A stretch of DNA of 64,000 nucleotides from NCBI GenBank assembly GCA_002901265.1, contig PPHI01000094.1, positions 1 through 64,000 of the forward strand, read 5' to 3'. Every line of letters begins with the position of its first letter. Positions within the stretch are counted from its first letter, which is position 1. The DNA comes from Rhodopirellula baltica. GTDB lineage: Bacteria > Planctomycetota > Planctomycetia > Pirellulales > Pirellulaceae. The position numbers were made by a program, and so were the translations under genes. Below the pieces are notes generated by a model. That model was given only the letters and a program-made list of their open reading frames with translations, had not been told where the DNA came from and ran no database searches. This document shows positions 36,647 to 46,449 of the stretch, in pieces.

Positions 36647-36770
36647 TCGAATTTCAAATTAAGCTGGCGACGAACGGGATGTTTAGCAGACCAAAAAGTT
36701 TCGGCCCATTCGATGATCACGGCAACGGGGCAGCACAAAGTTTTCGTGTCCGATTTGGTAACATGTCACC

Positions 36771-38204
36771 ATGAATGAATCCTTTCGCGCATCCGCCGTC
36801 GAGCAATTCCAACAGTACTCGTCACTTCCGTGGCTGATGTTGTTGCTGTTTGCACTCCCACTGTGTTTTGCCGCATGGCGTCTCCGCATCGTCCCGACGA
36901 TGGGCTGGATTGTCGCTTTAACGCTGAATCTGCTCATCAGTATTTTTTCGGTGTTCCACATCGAATTCTTCCTCTGGGCGCTGGCCGCCGACTGGTTGTT
37001 GATCGTTGCGGCGAGCATCGATTTCATCGCGATTTATACGGCGACCAACCGTGGCATCAGCGTTAGCCGTGAAATCCCACATACCTGCTCACAAGGCGTT
37101 CAAATCGATAGCTTGTTGACGGTGGAAAACCGCAGCTCGCTGACGCTGTTGGGACAAGTGCGTGACGACACGCCGCACGGATTCGAGTCTCATCCCGAGT
37201 CACATTCGATGCGATTGCCGCCCACCGGCCGCATTACGTTTCGGCGAAAACTTACCCCGTCCCAACGGGGCGCGTTTCGTCTTGAATTCGCGGCGATCAA
37301 ATTCACCAGCCCGCTGCGATTATGGACACGCTACCTGGAACTGCCGCTGGAGAGCTCGCTGAATGTTTATCCCGACATGAAGCAGCTCGGCGACTACGCG
37401 ATGCTGGCTCGCACGAACCGCCTGAGCCTGATCGGAGTCCGCCGCACACGACGCATCGGCCAAGACAGCGAGTTTGAAAGGCTTCGTGACTACAGTCGCG
37501 ATGATAACTTCAGGCATATCGACTGGCGAAGCACCGCGCGTCGCAACAAGCTGACCGTGCGACAATTCCAAAGCGATCAAAGCCAACGTGTGATTTTCCT
37601 GATCGACTGCGGCCGCATGATGACGGCAAGCCGCGACGGGTTCACGCTGCTCGATCACGCTCTCAACGCATGCTTGATGATGGCCTATGTCGCACTCCAC
37701 CAAGGCGATTCGGTCGGCATGCTGTGCTTCTCAGATTCCATCCACGCCTACATTCCGCCACGTGGCGGCCAAAGCCAGATGAATCGATTGCTGCATGCAG
37801 GATTTGATCAATTTCCGCGGATGGTCGAATCGCGTTATGACCAGGCCTTTCTGTATCTACGCAATCACTGCAAACGACGCTCGCTGGTCGCCCTGACCAC
37901 CAACGTGATCGACGAAGTCAACGGCCAAGCGATCACAGACTACCTGATCAACCTCCGCGGCCAGCACTTACCGCTGGGAGTCATCCTTCGCGACCGCACG
38001 CTGTTCGAAGCGGCGGACCATCCCGAAGGCTCCGAGATGAATCTCTACCGCGCCGCCGCGGCCGCCGACATTTTGATCTGGCGCGACCAAGTCCTCAAAG
38101 ACCTCGAGCACCGCGGCGTGCTGCTGGTCGATAGCTATCCCGATGAGCTGACCGCACCGCTGGTCAATCAGTACTTGGAAGTCAAAGCAAAGCACCTGCT
38201 CTAA
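36771..38204 (+). CDS. DUF58 domain membrane protein
   Basis: The 477-residue protein has two to three N-terminal transmembrane helices (about 20-90), a beta-rich part, then the DUF58 signature (FERLRDYSRDDNFRHIDWR, STARRNKLTVRQF) and a vWA-like end with VIFLIDCGRMM. DUF58 proteins usually pair with MoxR ATPases; here none is adjacent. The full MoxR-DUF58-transglutaminase operon is at 50175-55047. It may work with that distant ATPase. Function unknown. Confidence 0.88.
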   Translation: MNESFRASAVEQFQQYSSLPWLMLLLFALPLCFAAWRLRIVPTMGWIVALTLNLLISIFSVFHIEFFLWALAADWLLIVAASIDFIAIYTATNRGISVSREIPHTCSQGVQIDSLLTVENRSSLTLLGQVRDDTPHGFESHPESHSMRLPPTGRITFRRKLTPSQRGAFRLEFAAIKFTSPLRLWTRYLELPLESSLNVYPDMKQLGDYAMLARTNRLSLIGVRRTRRIGQDSEFERLRDYSRDDNFRHIDWRSTARRNKLTVRQFQSDQSQRVIFLIDCGRMMTASRDGFTLLDHALNACLMMAYVALHQGDSVGMLCFSDSIHAYIPPRGGQSQMNRLLHAGFDQFPRMVESRYDQAFLYLRNHCKRRSLVALTTNVIDEVNGQAITDYLINLRGQHLPLGVILRDRTLFEAADHPEGSEMNLYRAAAAADILIWRDQVLKDLEHRGVLLVDSYPDELTAPLVNQYLEVKAKHLL

Positions 38205-38230
38205 CGCAGCAGTGTATCGAGCGCAACAAA

Positions 38231-38280
38231 AAAGGCTCCGCGAATCGGACCGTATCAAAACGGTGACTCGCGGAGCCTTT
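38231..38280. terminator. Bidirectional terminator between DUF58 gene and tRNA-Lys
   Basis: A 13-bp stem (38231-38243 with 38268-38280, GGCTCCGCGA core) with an inner ACCG/CGGT pair. On the minus strand it is followed by a T7 run, so it best ends the tRNA transcript; it can also serve the DUF58 gene from the left. Confidence 0.88.
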
Positions 38281-38283
38281 CAG

Positions 38284-38356
38284 TGAGAGTGCTGGGACTT
38301 GAACCCAGGACCATTCGATTAAAAGTCGAATGCTCTACCGACTGAGCTACACTCTC
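38284..38356 (-). tRNA. tRNA-Lys (anticodon TTT)
   Basis: Cloverleaf on the minus strand: acceptor GAGAGTG/CACTCTC, D-stem GCTC/GAGC, anticodon stem TTCGA/TCGAA with loop CTTTTAA (anticodon TTT), T-arm CTGGG-TTCAAGT-CCCAG, discriminator A. CCA is not encoded. It lies just downstream of tRNA-Ser and may be cotranscribed. Confidence 0.97.
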
Positions 38357-38498
38357 TGATGGTTATCGCCTTGCGATCCATCTTGCTTAGTCAACCGAAA
38401 AGTAGGTGACAAAGCAACATGTGCCCGGGCCAAAAATATTAGCCGAAGGGCTTTTTGTTGAACAAGCCCTAACAGTCAAACTGTGAGACCCATTCAAG

Positions 38499-38587
38499 CG
38501 GAGCGGACAGGATTCGAACCTGCGGAACCAGTTTCCCGGTTCACCGATTTAGCAAACCGGCGCTTTCGACCACTCAGCCACCGCTCC
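38499..38587 (-). tRNA. tRNA-Ser (anticodon GCT)
   Basis: Minus-strand class II tRNA with acceptor GGAGCGG/CCGCTCC, long variable arm (AACCGG...CTGGTT region), anticodon loop TTTGCTAAA (GCT), T-loop GGTTCGAATCC and discriminator G, as expected for serine. CCA is not encoded. Confidence 0.97.
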
Positions 38588-38815
38588 GTGACCTTCGGCT
38601 TTCGGTAAGACTGATGCTTAACCGTGAGGCGAGATTGTGCTGGATGAACGTTATTTTGGCAACCCTTGTCCGGGTAAACAATTTATCGTCCCAACGAATG
38701 TCTCTCGTCTTCAAAAAACCTCGGTGTACAGGCTAAAAAGCCAGTGAACAGAGTGATAGAGTCGCCAAACTGACGCTTGGTTCTCAAATCTTTTTCAAAA
38801 TTTTTTTTGCCCCAC

Positions 38816-39841
38816 ATGCTGACAACACTCACCCACCGCTCCATGGCTTGTGAGTTTGTGGTAATGCTCCCGCCGTCGGATGCCCCCCTGCTTGATGCGG
38901 CGTTTGCCGCCCTGGAATGCCTGGACGCGATCGAAGCCAATTTGACGGTGTATCGGCCCGATAGTGAGATCTCGCAGGTGAACTCGAACGCCGATAAGCG
39001 CTGGGTGCCGGTTTCCCCCACAACATTCGAATTGATCGAACAATCGATTCGCTGGAGCGAACAAACGGGAGGCGCCTTCGACATCACCGCGGGGCCGCTG
39101 ATTCGCACCTGGGGCTTCCTCACTCGCCAAGGAAAAAAACCTACTCGCGATGAAGTCGAAGCAGCCCTCGAAACGGTCGGCTACCAACACTTGCGAACCT
39201 GCCCAGAGACACATTCGATCCGCTTCGCAAAACCTGGCATGGAAATCAATTTGGGTGCGATCGGAAAAGGATTCGCACTCGATCAACTCGCTGGCCGCCT
39301 CGTCCAAGCGGGAATCAAAAACTTTCTGCTGCACGGCGGAGGCAGCAGTGTGCTTGCCAGGGGCAATCAATCGCCGGTCGACAACCTAAGCGATGAACCA
39401 GAGAGCAGGGCAGGCTGGGCGGTTGGCATCGCACACCCGACCAAACCGAATCTCCGCCTGGCTGGGATCCGTTTGATTGACGCGGCATTGTCGACCAGTG
39501 GGTCGGGCAAACAGTTCTTTCATCACCGCGGCAAACGCTTCGGCCATGTCATCGACCCTCGAACAGGTTATCCGGCTGGCGAAATGCTTTCACTGACGGC
39601 GATCTGTCCTAACGCGACCGATGCCGAAGCCTGTAGCACGGCGTCGTTCCTGAGCCCGATGGATGAGCTTGAATGTCTGTTCGCCGAGCCAGCGGAATCA
39701 GCCCCAACAGCCAGAACGTTGAAGCAAGCCGATGCGATGATCGCGACGGTCCCCCGCAACCGTCAGGACGAGGTGGAAGTCACCTCTTGGGGCGAGATCT
39801 TGTGGATCGATCCCCCACAGTTGCGGCAATCTGATCCCTAG
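38816..39841 (+). CDS. apbE: FAD:protein FMN transferase (ApbE family)
   Basis: This enzyme attaches FMN from FAD to a Thr of target flavoproteins (Nqr, Rnf and related). The 341 residues show GGAFDITAGPLIRTWGF, MEINLGAIGKGFALDQLAG, DAALSTSGSGKQFF and FGHVIDPRTGYPAG, the set of FAD and metal-binding motifs. Start is the ATG at 38816; a TTG at 38777 is less likely. No lipobox signal peptide is seen, so it may act in the cytoplasm or the start may be elsewhere. No flavoprotein target is adjacent. Confidence 0.9.
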   Translation: MLTTLTHRSMACEFVVMLPPSDAPLLDAAFAALECLDAIEANLTVYRPDSEISQVNSNADKRWVPVSPTTFELIEQSIRWSEQTGGAFDITAGPLIRTWGFLTRQGKKPTRDEVEAALETVGYQHLRTCPETHSIRFAKPGMEINLGAIGKGFALDQLAGRLVQAGIKNFLLHGGGSSVLARGNQSPVDNLSDEPESRAGWAVGIAHPTKPNLRLAGIRLIDAALSTSGSGKQFFHHRGKRFGHVIDPRTGYPAGEMLSLTAICPNATDAEACSTASFLSPMDELECLFAEPAESAPTARTLKQADAMIATVPRNRQDEVEVTSWGEILWIDPPQLRQSDP

Positions 39842-40026
39842 GCATTGAGCGGCCCAAAATTAGGCTGGACGCGAGGGGGCAACTCTTCCTAGAAGCCATT
39901 CGTCAGGGCCCGACTGTCGGTTGAACCTCTCCGATCAAGGCTTTGACGTCGTGCCACGTTCGCCGGAGATTCCGGCAATGCTGGCGGTGAAATCAGACCT
40001 TACCAAGATTGAAAAGTCAGTCGACG

Positions 40027-40278
40027 ATGGATATGAATTTTTTTCAATGGCTACGTGATGGCGTTCGTCAATCGGTCCTGATGGGTGTCAGCGATGCGGT
40101 CGAGCAAATGGGATTGCCAGATAACAATGCCGATTCGCAACCGACTCTCGCGGCCTTGCTGGGAAATGAATCCGGCAGCACGGCAACAGCCACTCGCACA
40201 CGCAAAAAAGCCACCACGACTGCGGCAAGCCGCAAGCGTTTGGGCAAGTCCCTGAAGGACATGAACTCGGCAAGCTAG
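40027..40278 (+). CDS. Small conserved-looking protein, basic C-terminus
   Basis: The 83-residue protein has an amphipathic N-terminus (MDMNFFQWLRDGVRQSVLMG), a middle with LPDNNADSQPTLAALLG, and a Lys/Arg/Thr-rich tail (TRTRKKATTTAASRKRLGKS). The tail suggests nucleic-acid or ribosome contact, but this is a guess. ATG at 40027 is preferred over TTG at 40009. It converges with the SRPBCC gene 29 bases away. No family recognised. Confidence 0.65.
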   Translation: MDMNFFQWLRDGVRQSVLMGVSDAVEQMGLPDNNADSQPTLAALLGNESGSTATATRTRKKATTTAASRKRLGKSLKDMNSAS

Positions 40279-40307
40279 TCCGGGCTTGTTACGTAGTCAG
40301 GCCGATG

Positions 40308-41270
40308 TTACTTCACCGGCACGTAGACGTCTGTCACAAGGTCTTCGGGGGCGGTGTCCTCCGGACTATTGCGATACACCTCCAGTGACGGTTTCTTGCT
40401 CGCCAGCTTATGTCCGTCGGATCGGATCCGTTGGTGCGCGGTGAACCACGCGTTGCCGAGGTGCGAGTAGCTGCCCTGGTGAGTCACACGCATGCACTGC
40501 GCGGGTTCAATGACTTGTGATTGCAACCCGCTCGGTGTGTCAATGCATTCGTCAAGCTCCATGCCGACAAAGTACGTCAACGCTTGCGTCTTGAGGTTGA
40601 GCTGGTTGTAAATCGCTAACCACGTGCCGTTCGCCGGCACACCCGCTGCTTCCAACTTGCGATTGATCTCGCAGATGTCTTTTTCCATCGCCGGTGCGAT
40701 CTCTTGTACCCGCACGTTGGTTGAACGGCCGACAATTCGCCGAGCAGTCACCGCCTGGACCCCGTGGACTCTTGACGCCGAATCCACCTTGCCGGTTTCA
40801 ATTAGCGACTTCAGCATGCGAAGGCCGCGGTCGTAGTCCATTCCGATCATGGACACCATCATTCGCTTCATCCAAAACATGAAAAACGGCAGCGAGCCTT
40901 TCATGTTCCAAGTGACGATGGTCCCAACGTTGCCTTCGCTATCTCGTGTCGGCCGGACCACGAAATCAACATCCGACTCGGACTTCCATGGTTTCAAGAA
41001 GCGAAGGTCGGACCGCAGTGTTCCGGCTCGATCCGAACTTGGCGGCGTAATGCTGACGTGCTGCATTTCCCCCGCACCAACGATCGAACTGTCCCAGCGA
41101 TAACCACCGCCAACCTGATCCGTCTGACCTTGGTACGTGAGTTCACAATCGGGATCAGCAAGTAACCAAGGCGACCAGTCTTTCCATTTTGAAAAGTCAC
41201 GCAGATAACCAAAAACGGTTTCAGGATCTGCGTTGATGTCGATGGACTGCGAGACCTCGAATGCCGGCAT
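40308..41270 (-). CDS. SRPBCC (START-like) protein with GyrI-like domain
   Basis: The 320-residue protein has an N-terminal SRPBCC/polyketide-cyclase-like domain (about 1-155: VSQSIDINADPETVFGYLRD, FSKWKDWSPW), which binds lipids or hydrophobic ligands. A C-terminal GyrI-like/SHS2 domain follows (about 165-320: YFVGMELDECID, MRVTHQGSYSHLGNAW). This domain pair is seen in many bacterial stand-alone proteins thought to bind small ligands. Start ATG at 41270. The upstream gene starts 92 bases away on the same strand. Confidence 0.85.
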   Translation of the reverse strand: MPAFEVSQSIDINADPETVFGYLRDFSKWKDWSPWLLADPDCELTYQGQTDQVGGGYRWDSSIVGAGEMQHVSITPPSSDRAGTLRSDLRFLKPWKSESDVDFVVRPTRDSEGNVGTIVTWNMKGSLPFFMFWMKRMMVSMIGMDYDRGLRMLKSLIETGKVDSASRVHGVQAVTARRIVGRSTNVRVQEIAPAMEKDICEINRKLEAAGVPANGTWLAIYNQLNLKTQALTYFVGMELDECIDTPSGLQSQVIEPAQCMRVTHQGSYSHLGNAWFTAHQRIRSDGHKLASKKPSLEVYRNSPEDTAPEDLVTDVYVPVK

Positions 41271-41361
41271 GTTGAAACCCAAGCTGAGAGGCGAGGAAAG
41301 CGGGAGGGAGGTTCGAAAACCTTTTTTAGGTGAGGCGTCGGCTGTTCACTCCACCGACTTC

Positions 41362-42435
41362 TTAGTTTAACGGCTTTCCGCCTGATCGCTCTGAAGTCTT
41401 TCTCTCGTCGCCTCGACTTTTGAACCAACAGACGAAGCTTGACCAGAGACGTCTGGGCATCCGTCCAGTAACCAATTCTTCAGTCAAGGTCTCTCGCTTC
41501 GCATCGAAATTATGCCAGACCGCATCTAAATAAGGCGTCGATGCGTTACTAAGTGTTTCGTAAAAACCATCCTGACGAATCGCGACCAGGGCGTCACCAT
41601 AATGGGCAAAAAAATGCTCATCCAATAGGCTACCCGCCACTCTCACTGTAGAGAGCGCACCACGGGTTGAAAGCGAGAGACGGTCGATCGCAAACATCGT
41701 CATCGTTGTACTGACATCCCAAATCCCAACTCCGGTATCGTCGGCAACAGACTCCATCTGTTGCCACATTCGCGTCAGTTCGCTTTGCGGAATCAAACGG
41801 GTGGGGTCGACTTGTTGAACCTGCTGCGTGATTTCACCGATCGTGCTGATCATCGCTTCAAGACTCATCGGCGGAGCCTCGGCGGCCTTAGAAGCTCGGG
41901 CGCCGGTTTGTTGGAGCGCATCGACGAGATCAGAGACGTGATCGATACTCGAATCCTGATCAATGATCCCCTCGCGTTTCAGCTCTTCGCTCAACCGTTT
42001 GAGGTAGTGACTTGAACCGTACGCCAAGTCATTGAATACCGCCAAGACGGTTAGCGGCGACAGGTGCAAGGTCGCCGCTCCGGCTAAATCCAGCAGCCCA
42101 CCGACCGCCTTTTGCGCTAGCGCCGCTTCTTCATTCTCGGCAGCCGGGACCTGGTTCTTGGTCACGCCGCCGACATCATGAATCATCATGTCGAGCGATT
42201 GACCGATGAAAGCGGAGTAGGTTTTCGAGGACCGAAATGCTGCGGGGATTAACCAACCGGCGGTCTCATGAACCAATCCGCCGACCACCGCCGAGGCACT
42301 CCGTGCGGTGCGTTCGGGCAACGTCAAACCGTACGTCAACGCATCAAATAAAGTCGAATCATCCGGCAGATCCTGCGGCGGTGGACTCGGATCCATCGAA
42401 TCGGATGGCGTTTGATTAGCTCGCGCTTCGTTCAT
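41362..42435 (-). CDS. Conserved hypothetical protein, helical
   Basis: The 357-residue protein begins at the ATG at 42435 (a GTG lies one codon before). A disordered N-terminus is followed by a conserved-looking stretch around 30-90 (LPERTARSASAVVGGLVHE, IPAAFRSSKTYSAFIGQSLD), a weakly hydrophobic segment (GGLLDLAGAATLHLSPLTVL) and a helical rest, with a basic C-terminus. No family I can name. It lies between the zinc-ribbon gene and the SRPBCC gene on the same strand, so it may be in an operon with them. Confidence 0.7.
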   Translation of the reverse strand: MNEARANQTPSDSMDPSPPPQDLPDDSTLFDALTYGLTLPERTARSASAVVGGLVHETAGWLIPAAFRSSKTYSAFIGQSLDMMIHDVGGVTKNQVPAAENEEAALAQKAVGGLLDLAGAATLHLSPLTVLAVFNDLAYGSSHYLKRLSEELKREGIIDQDSSIDHVSDLVDALQQTGARASKAAEAPPMSLEAMISTIGEITQQVQQVDPTRLIPQSELTRMWQQMESVADDTGVGIWDVSTTMTMFAIDRLSLSTRGALSTVRVAGSLLDEHFFAHYGDALVAIRQDGFYETLSNASTPYLDAVWHNFDAKRETLTEELVTGRMPRRLWSSFVCWFKSRGDERKTSERSGGKPLN

Positions 42436-42522
42436 CACAGTGCTGGGCTGTTCCCAAATTCATAAAACGCGACTCGAAATGATCACGTTAGTTCGCAGAA
42501 GAGGGCACAGCTAGGACGCAGA

Positions 42523-44565
42523 TCAGGCGCACCTGGCGTTCTGATTCCGATTCCGAACCTTGTAATTCTGCCAAGCGACGACCTGACCGTGCGCAACCGG
42601 TTGCTCTTGGCCAGCCAGGATCGCAAAGCGAGTGTCGTCAGCCAACACAAATTGCTCGCCCGTCTCGTTGCTCTCGATATGGCCAATTAGCAAAATGCCA
42701 TCGGTTTGTCGTTTCGACCACCCCACCCAAGCCCCACAAAGCGTTTCGAGTTGAAAACGAATTTCGCTTCCCGCGATGATCGTGAGCACGTCCGCAAGCT
42801 GATCTCGGTTTGCAATTCCGTCGATTTCAACCAATCGCGACACAGCTCGGAAAGCCTTCAATCCGGCAAGCTTTCCTTCACGTGTCGTCGGGTCGGCAAT
42901 CGCCAACTCATGCAAACGATCCAGCGTTTGATAACAGCCGACAACAACTGGGTCGTCAGACACGGGCATCGAAGCGGCATCATCAAGCGTCGTCTCGGCA
43001 CTCACTTGACGTACCTTTCCGACTTCGTGATCGGCATCTGACGGATTGATCGAACTTGCGGGAACGACGGCGTCTGGATCATCGACCGCCTTTCGATCCG
43101 CCTCCGGACTCGGAGTGACCGAAGCGTCTTGTTGCAATCGCGATGTTGACTCGGGTATCACCAACTCTGGCGCAGGCGCACCAGACTTGGCAACCATGTC
43201 GGACTCGAGATTTGAGTCATGCGATTCGCCGGTCGACGCAAGCGTTGCTTCGGGCAAACCTTGCGAGTCTTCAGCATACTCTTCAGTCGCCCGTTTCTCT
43301 TGCGTTTCGGACGGGGCGTCACTCGATGTGTTTGTCAAACGATCCGTCCCGGCACCAGACACATTCCATTCCTGGGGATCGCCAAGAGACAACTCGGCAG
43401 CAGATCCCGATTGCGGTGCGCTCGCAACGGAGTTCGCTTCGGTCGCTTCTACGGAATCAACTTCGTCGGTTGATGTAATGCTTTCGTTCGACAAACGGCC
43501 TTCGCCTAAGTTCGCGGCACCTGCATTGCCCCGCGATTCGGCTCGACGTTTTGCCAACCACGGATCGGGCTTGCTAGGCGGGAAAGCCAGATGCTTGGGT
43601 GCGAGAGAAGTCCGCTTGAACGACCCATCAAAAGGATAGAGCCCCAGGTCTAATCCGGCGAGCATTAAGATGATTCCCAGCACAGGCAACGCCAGCAAAC
43701 TTGGCGCGGCGATCTTTAACCACCGGGTCGCATTTTGGCGATGCTTCCGCCACCCGCTGTAACGCTGATAGGGGCGATCGTCTTCGCCAATGGAAAACGC
43801 ATGGATACCGCCAAAGTCGCCGCCAGCCGGTGAAAGGTCTTCTTCGCAATCGTCTTCGAAATCGACAAAATGATCTTCCAAGTCGTTGTCGACGGTGTCG
43901 AAGGATTCAAATTCATCCAACACCGGCAGTTCGTCTTCCGTCTCAACCTCAGGCTCTTCGACCTGCACCGGCGGGGCGATTGCCACCGGCGACGATTCTG
44001 CGGCTGGTTCTACTTCACAGGCGACGCCGGCTGTGTCGGCATCCGATGTTGGGGGCTTTCGGTCCCAAATGGAAGCGATCGCTTCAAGGTCATGACGTCG
44101 CCGCTTCACCTTTGGCTCTGGCTCCGACTCCGGGGCGCACTCTGATTCCGAAGCAGCCTCTTGCGAAAGCGATTCGTCCAAGTCGCTCACACTCGACTCT
44201 TGGCAAAGTGCGTCCAACTCGCGTTCGACCTTCTTCACCCAAGGCGACAGGCTTTCATCCGACGCCACTGAATCGGAAGAGGTTAGACCAGAGTTCGCGA
44301 ACATCGGTGTCGCGCAAACTCGCACGGCGCGCGGTGCCGAATCCGTTTCCTGGGTCTCGCAAGAGATTGCATCCGCCTCCGGCTCCGCATCAAGCGGATT
44401 GCCATCCTGATCGAGCACCTGGGCGATCGGCGGGAGCTTTGAAAACCAGTGCTCGATTGCCGTGACTTCGTCACACCAAGGGCATCGAACTGAACGGGCC
44501 GCGGGCACCTTCGTGGAGGCCACACGGACGACTTCGTGACAGCTAGGGCAAGCAGTTATATCCAT
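42523..44565 (-). CDS. Zinc-ribbon, single-TM protein with long acidic linker
   Basis: The 680-residue protein starts with a zinc ribbon (CPSC at 6-9 and CPWC at 28-31), then about 220 residues rich in Glu, Asp and Ser. One transmembrane helix follows (about 290-312, LLALPVLGIILMLAGLDLGL), then another long Ser/Glu-rich region, and a C-terminal folded part of about 140 residues (CYQTLDRLHELAIADPTTRE to WQNYKVRNRNQ) with WVGWSKRQTDGILLIGHIES. The plan, cytoplasmic zinc ribbon, anchor and exported end, recurs in planctomycetes but has no known function. Confidence 0.8.
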   Translation of the reverse strand: MDITACPSCHEVVRVASTKVPAARSVRCPWCDEVTAIEHWFSKLPPIAQVLDQDGNPLDAEPEADAISCETQETDSAPRAVRVCATPMFANSGLTSSDSVASDESLSPWVKKVERELDALCQESSVSDLDESLSQEAASESECAPESEPEPKVKRRRHDLEAIASIWDRKPPTSDADTAGVACEVEPAAESSPVAIAPPVQVEEPEVETEDELPVLDEFESFDTVDNDLEDHFVDFEDDCEEDLSPAGGDFGGIHAFSIGEDDRPYQRYSGWRKHRQNATRWLKIAAPSLLALPVLGIILMLAGLDLGLYPFDGSFKRTSLAPKHLAFPPSKPDPWLAKRRAESRGNAGAANLGEGRLSNESITSTDEVDSVEATEANSVASAPQSGSAAELSLGDPQEWNVSGAGTDRLTNTSSDAPSETQEKRATEEYAEDSQGLPEATLASTGESHDSNLESDMVAKSGAPAPELVIPESTSRLQQDASVTPSPEADRKAVDDPDAVVPASSINPSDADHEVGKVRQVSAETTLDDAASMPVSDDPVVVGCYQTLDRLHELAIADPTTREGKLAGLKAFRAVSRLVEIDGIANRDQLADVLTIIAGSEIRFQLETLCGAWVGWSKRQTDGILLIGHIESNETGEQFVLADDTRFAILAGQEQPVAHGQVVAWQNYKVRNRNQNARCA

Positions 44566-44839
44566 TGATCACCACAAGAAGAGCAAGTCCAACCGAGAGT
44601 CTACCTCGATCTCCCCCACTTGATACCTAGGGCATGCCTTAAAATATCATCAGGCGGGTGGTGCTTTCCGGTCCTTCGGGACAAGCACTGGATTTTCCTC
44701 GATTGGGCATCATTGCTCAACCACAGTTCAAATACTTCTAGGTCTGACGGCAGAAAAGAATCGCACGCCGCTAAGCCGCATTGCCCATCGCTAAACCGCA
44801 ATTGCGGAGCCACGACGAACGTAGCGATGTGCGATCAAT

Positions 44840-45655
44840 TCAACCTCGCGGGTCTTGGGTGCTATCGATTTGACGCATCCAATCGGCAAAGGACAAACGC
44901 AGCCGATCCCTTTTTTTATCGATTGCGCGGTTCAGTTTTTTATGAAGATTGGCGTTGAAGTCGTCCAGAAGCACCGAACGTATCACTTTTTCAGCCAACT
45001 CTCCCCATTGCTCGGCCACTTCACCGCCAACTTTGCTGACCCGGTCGACGTCCAGTGACATCAGCGTTAGCTCGGCCGATTGGACCGAAGGATCGATCAC
45101 GATGGCTGGCGGCAATTCGGCGTAGTCGGGAAAGGCGTTGAGCAACCCTTTCAGCCGCAGGCCGACCTTCATCTTGCCAGTTATCTCGACGCTGTAGAAC
45201 TTCACACCTCGATTCCAACGCTCGATACGCGCTTTAAAGTCCAGCGGGGTAATGAGCTCGCAATCGATATCCCAACCGTTTGGCATCGATTCCGTCGAGT
45301 GGACCTGTGCTACCACCGGTGGAGGCTGGGCGGGGTCACCGGGGAAAGAGACCTGATATTTGGTTTGCAGCCCGTGTTTGACTTCTTTCCACCGCCGGTG
45401 CGTCTTTAACTTGAGCCCTTCGCGATCGATATCGATGCCGGCCCAAACTTTCTTGGTGTCGCCCCAATGCTTGTCGCCGTCATAAGTCCGGGGACACAGC
45501 TCTAACCCGGCATCTACGAGTTCTTGCACGGTCCGGCGAGCCTGATCCGGAGAGATCATCAGCTCGCCACTGTTGGCAAAAGCATGCTTCGGTTCGACGA
45601 GCCAAGTTGCTGCTGACACACCGGCGGCGATCGACAGCAGCGTGCGAAGCATCAT
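44840..45655 (-). CDS. Exported protein of unknown function
   Basis: The 271-residue protein starts at ATG-ATG at 45655, giving a signal peptide (MLRTLLSIAAGVSAATWLV ... AFA). A longer frame to 45853 would run antisense-like into the upstream gene with no gain. The mature part is mixed (GLELCPRTYDGDKHWGDTKK; RIERWNRGVKFYSVEITGKM) and ends in a basic helix (NLHKKLNRAIDKKRDRLRLS). No family recognised. Same strand and 107 bases after the CAP-like gene. Confidence 0.72.
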   Translation of the reverse strand: MMLRTLLSIAAGVSAATWLVEPKHAFANSGELMISPDQARRTVQELVDAGLELCPRTYDGDKHWGDTKKVWAGIDIDREGLKLKTHRRWKEVKHGLQTKYQVSFPGDPAQPPPVVAQVHSTESMPNGWDIDCELITPLDFKARIERWNRGVKFYSVEITGKMKVGLRLKGLLNAFPDYAELPPAIVIDPSVQSAELTLMSLDVDRVSKVGGEVAEQWGELAEKVIRSVLLDDFNANLHKKLNRAIDKKRDRLRLSFADWMRQIDSTQDPRG

Positions 45656-45762
45656 GCGACGATCTGAATCGCCGCCTTTTGAATCACGCGACAAGGACGA
45701 ACGAATGTCATCCTTGCGAATCGAATCCGTTCTTGAAAACAGAAACGGAATCGCCGACCGCG

Positions 45763-46449
45763 CTACCGATAGACCACAGCAAAGTAGACCCCGTCCGGTC
45801 CGGTCGCCATCGCTGCTCCAGCAATCGTCATGTTCGGATCGCTCGTGTAGCACGCATATACTCCGTTTGGCGAAAATGAACTCGACCAGCCTACGCCTTC
45901 ATAACGTCCCGGCGAAAACGATCCCGGCGGATGCCCCTTGCGACCACTACTCGCCATGATTTGGGCACGACGCTCGGCAACCGCTTGCAGCGCCGGATCA
46001 GGCCGTAACGCTCGCAATCCTTTCCTTTGCCGTTGTTGATTCAAGACCGACAAGACATTTTGGATCCCACCCTTGGCCCGCAGCGGTAACGATGTCCCGG
46101 AAACGCCTTTCTTAAGAACTATCGAATTTGCTTGCGGAATACCCGACACGTCCGTTGGGTTTGCTGTCGACACCGCCCGCTGGTGCCAACGTTGACACCG
46201 CTGGCACCAATATGTCTCCTCGGAAGAATCGACCGAGCGATTCTGCACTGACGATGACTCTACCGTTGGTGTTTTCGCGGGGGCGCTTGGCATCGTGATC
46301 GTCATCAACAAACACGCCGCTGCAAAAAGCTTAAAGGAACGGCCCGTTCGGATTGCTCGCCCAGGCTGTTTGTCACAATCGGGCCGTTTATCACCTTTAG
46401 AATCGGCCACAACCTGTCGGGGAACTGCGTTAGCGTCGCTGGGATTCAT
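45763..46449 (-). CDS. Exported CAP/SCP-like protein
   Basis: The 228-residue protein (start ATG 46449; GTG at 46500 is possible) has a hydrophobic segment (KLFAAACLLMTITMPSAPA), a CQRC knuckle (YWCQRCQRWHQR), then a domain of about 100 residues: VLSVLNQQRQRKGLRALRPD, LQAVAERRAQIMASSG, GRYEGVGWSSS and a terminal MATGPDGVYFAVVY. This order looks like the CAP/SCP fold (N-Q-x-R-x-x-x-GL, Glu, GVG, terminal strand), though the classic His pair is incomplete. Assignment is tentative. Confidence 0.68.
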   Translation of the reverse strand: MNPSDANAVPRQVVADSKGDKRPDCDKQPGRAIRTGRSFKLFAAACLLMTITMPSAPAKTPTVESSSVQNRSVDSSEETYWCQRCQRWHQRAVSTANPTDVSGIPQANSIVLKKGVSGTSLPLRAKGGIQNVLSVLNQQRQRKGLRALRPDPALQAVAERRAQIMASSGRKGHPPGSFSPGRYEGVGWSSSFSPNGVYACYTSDPNMTIAGAAMATGPDGVYFAVVYR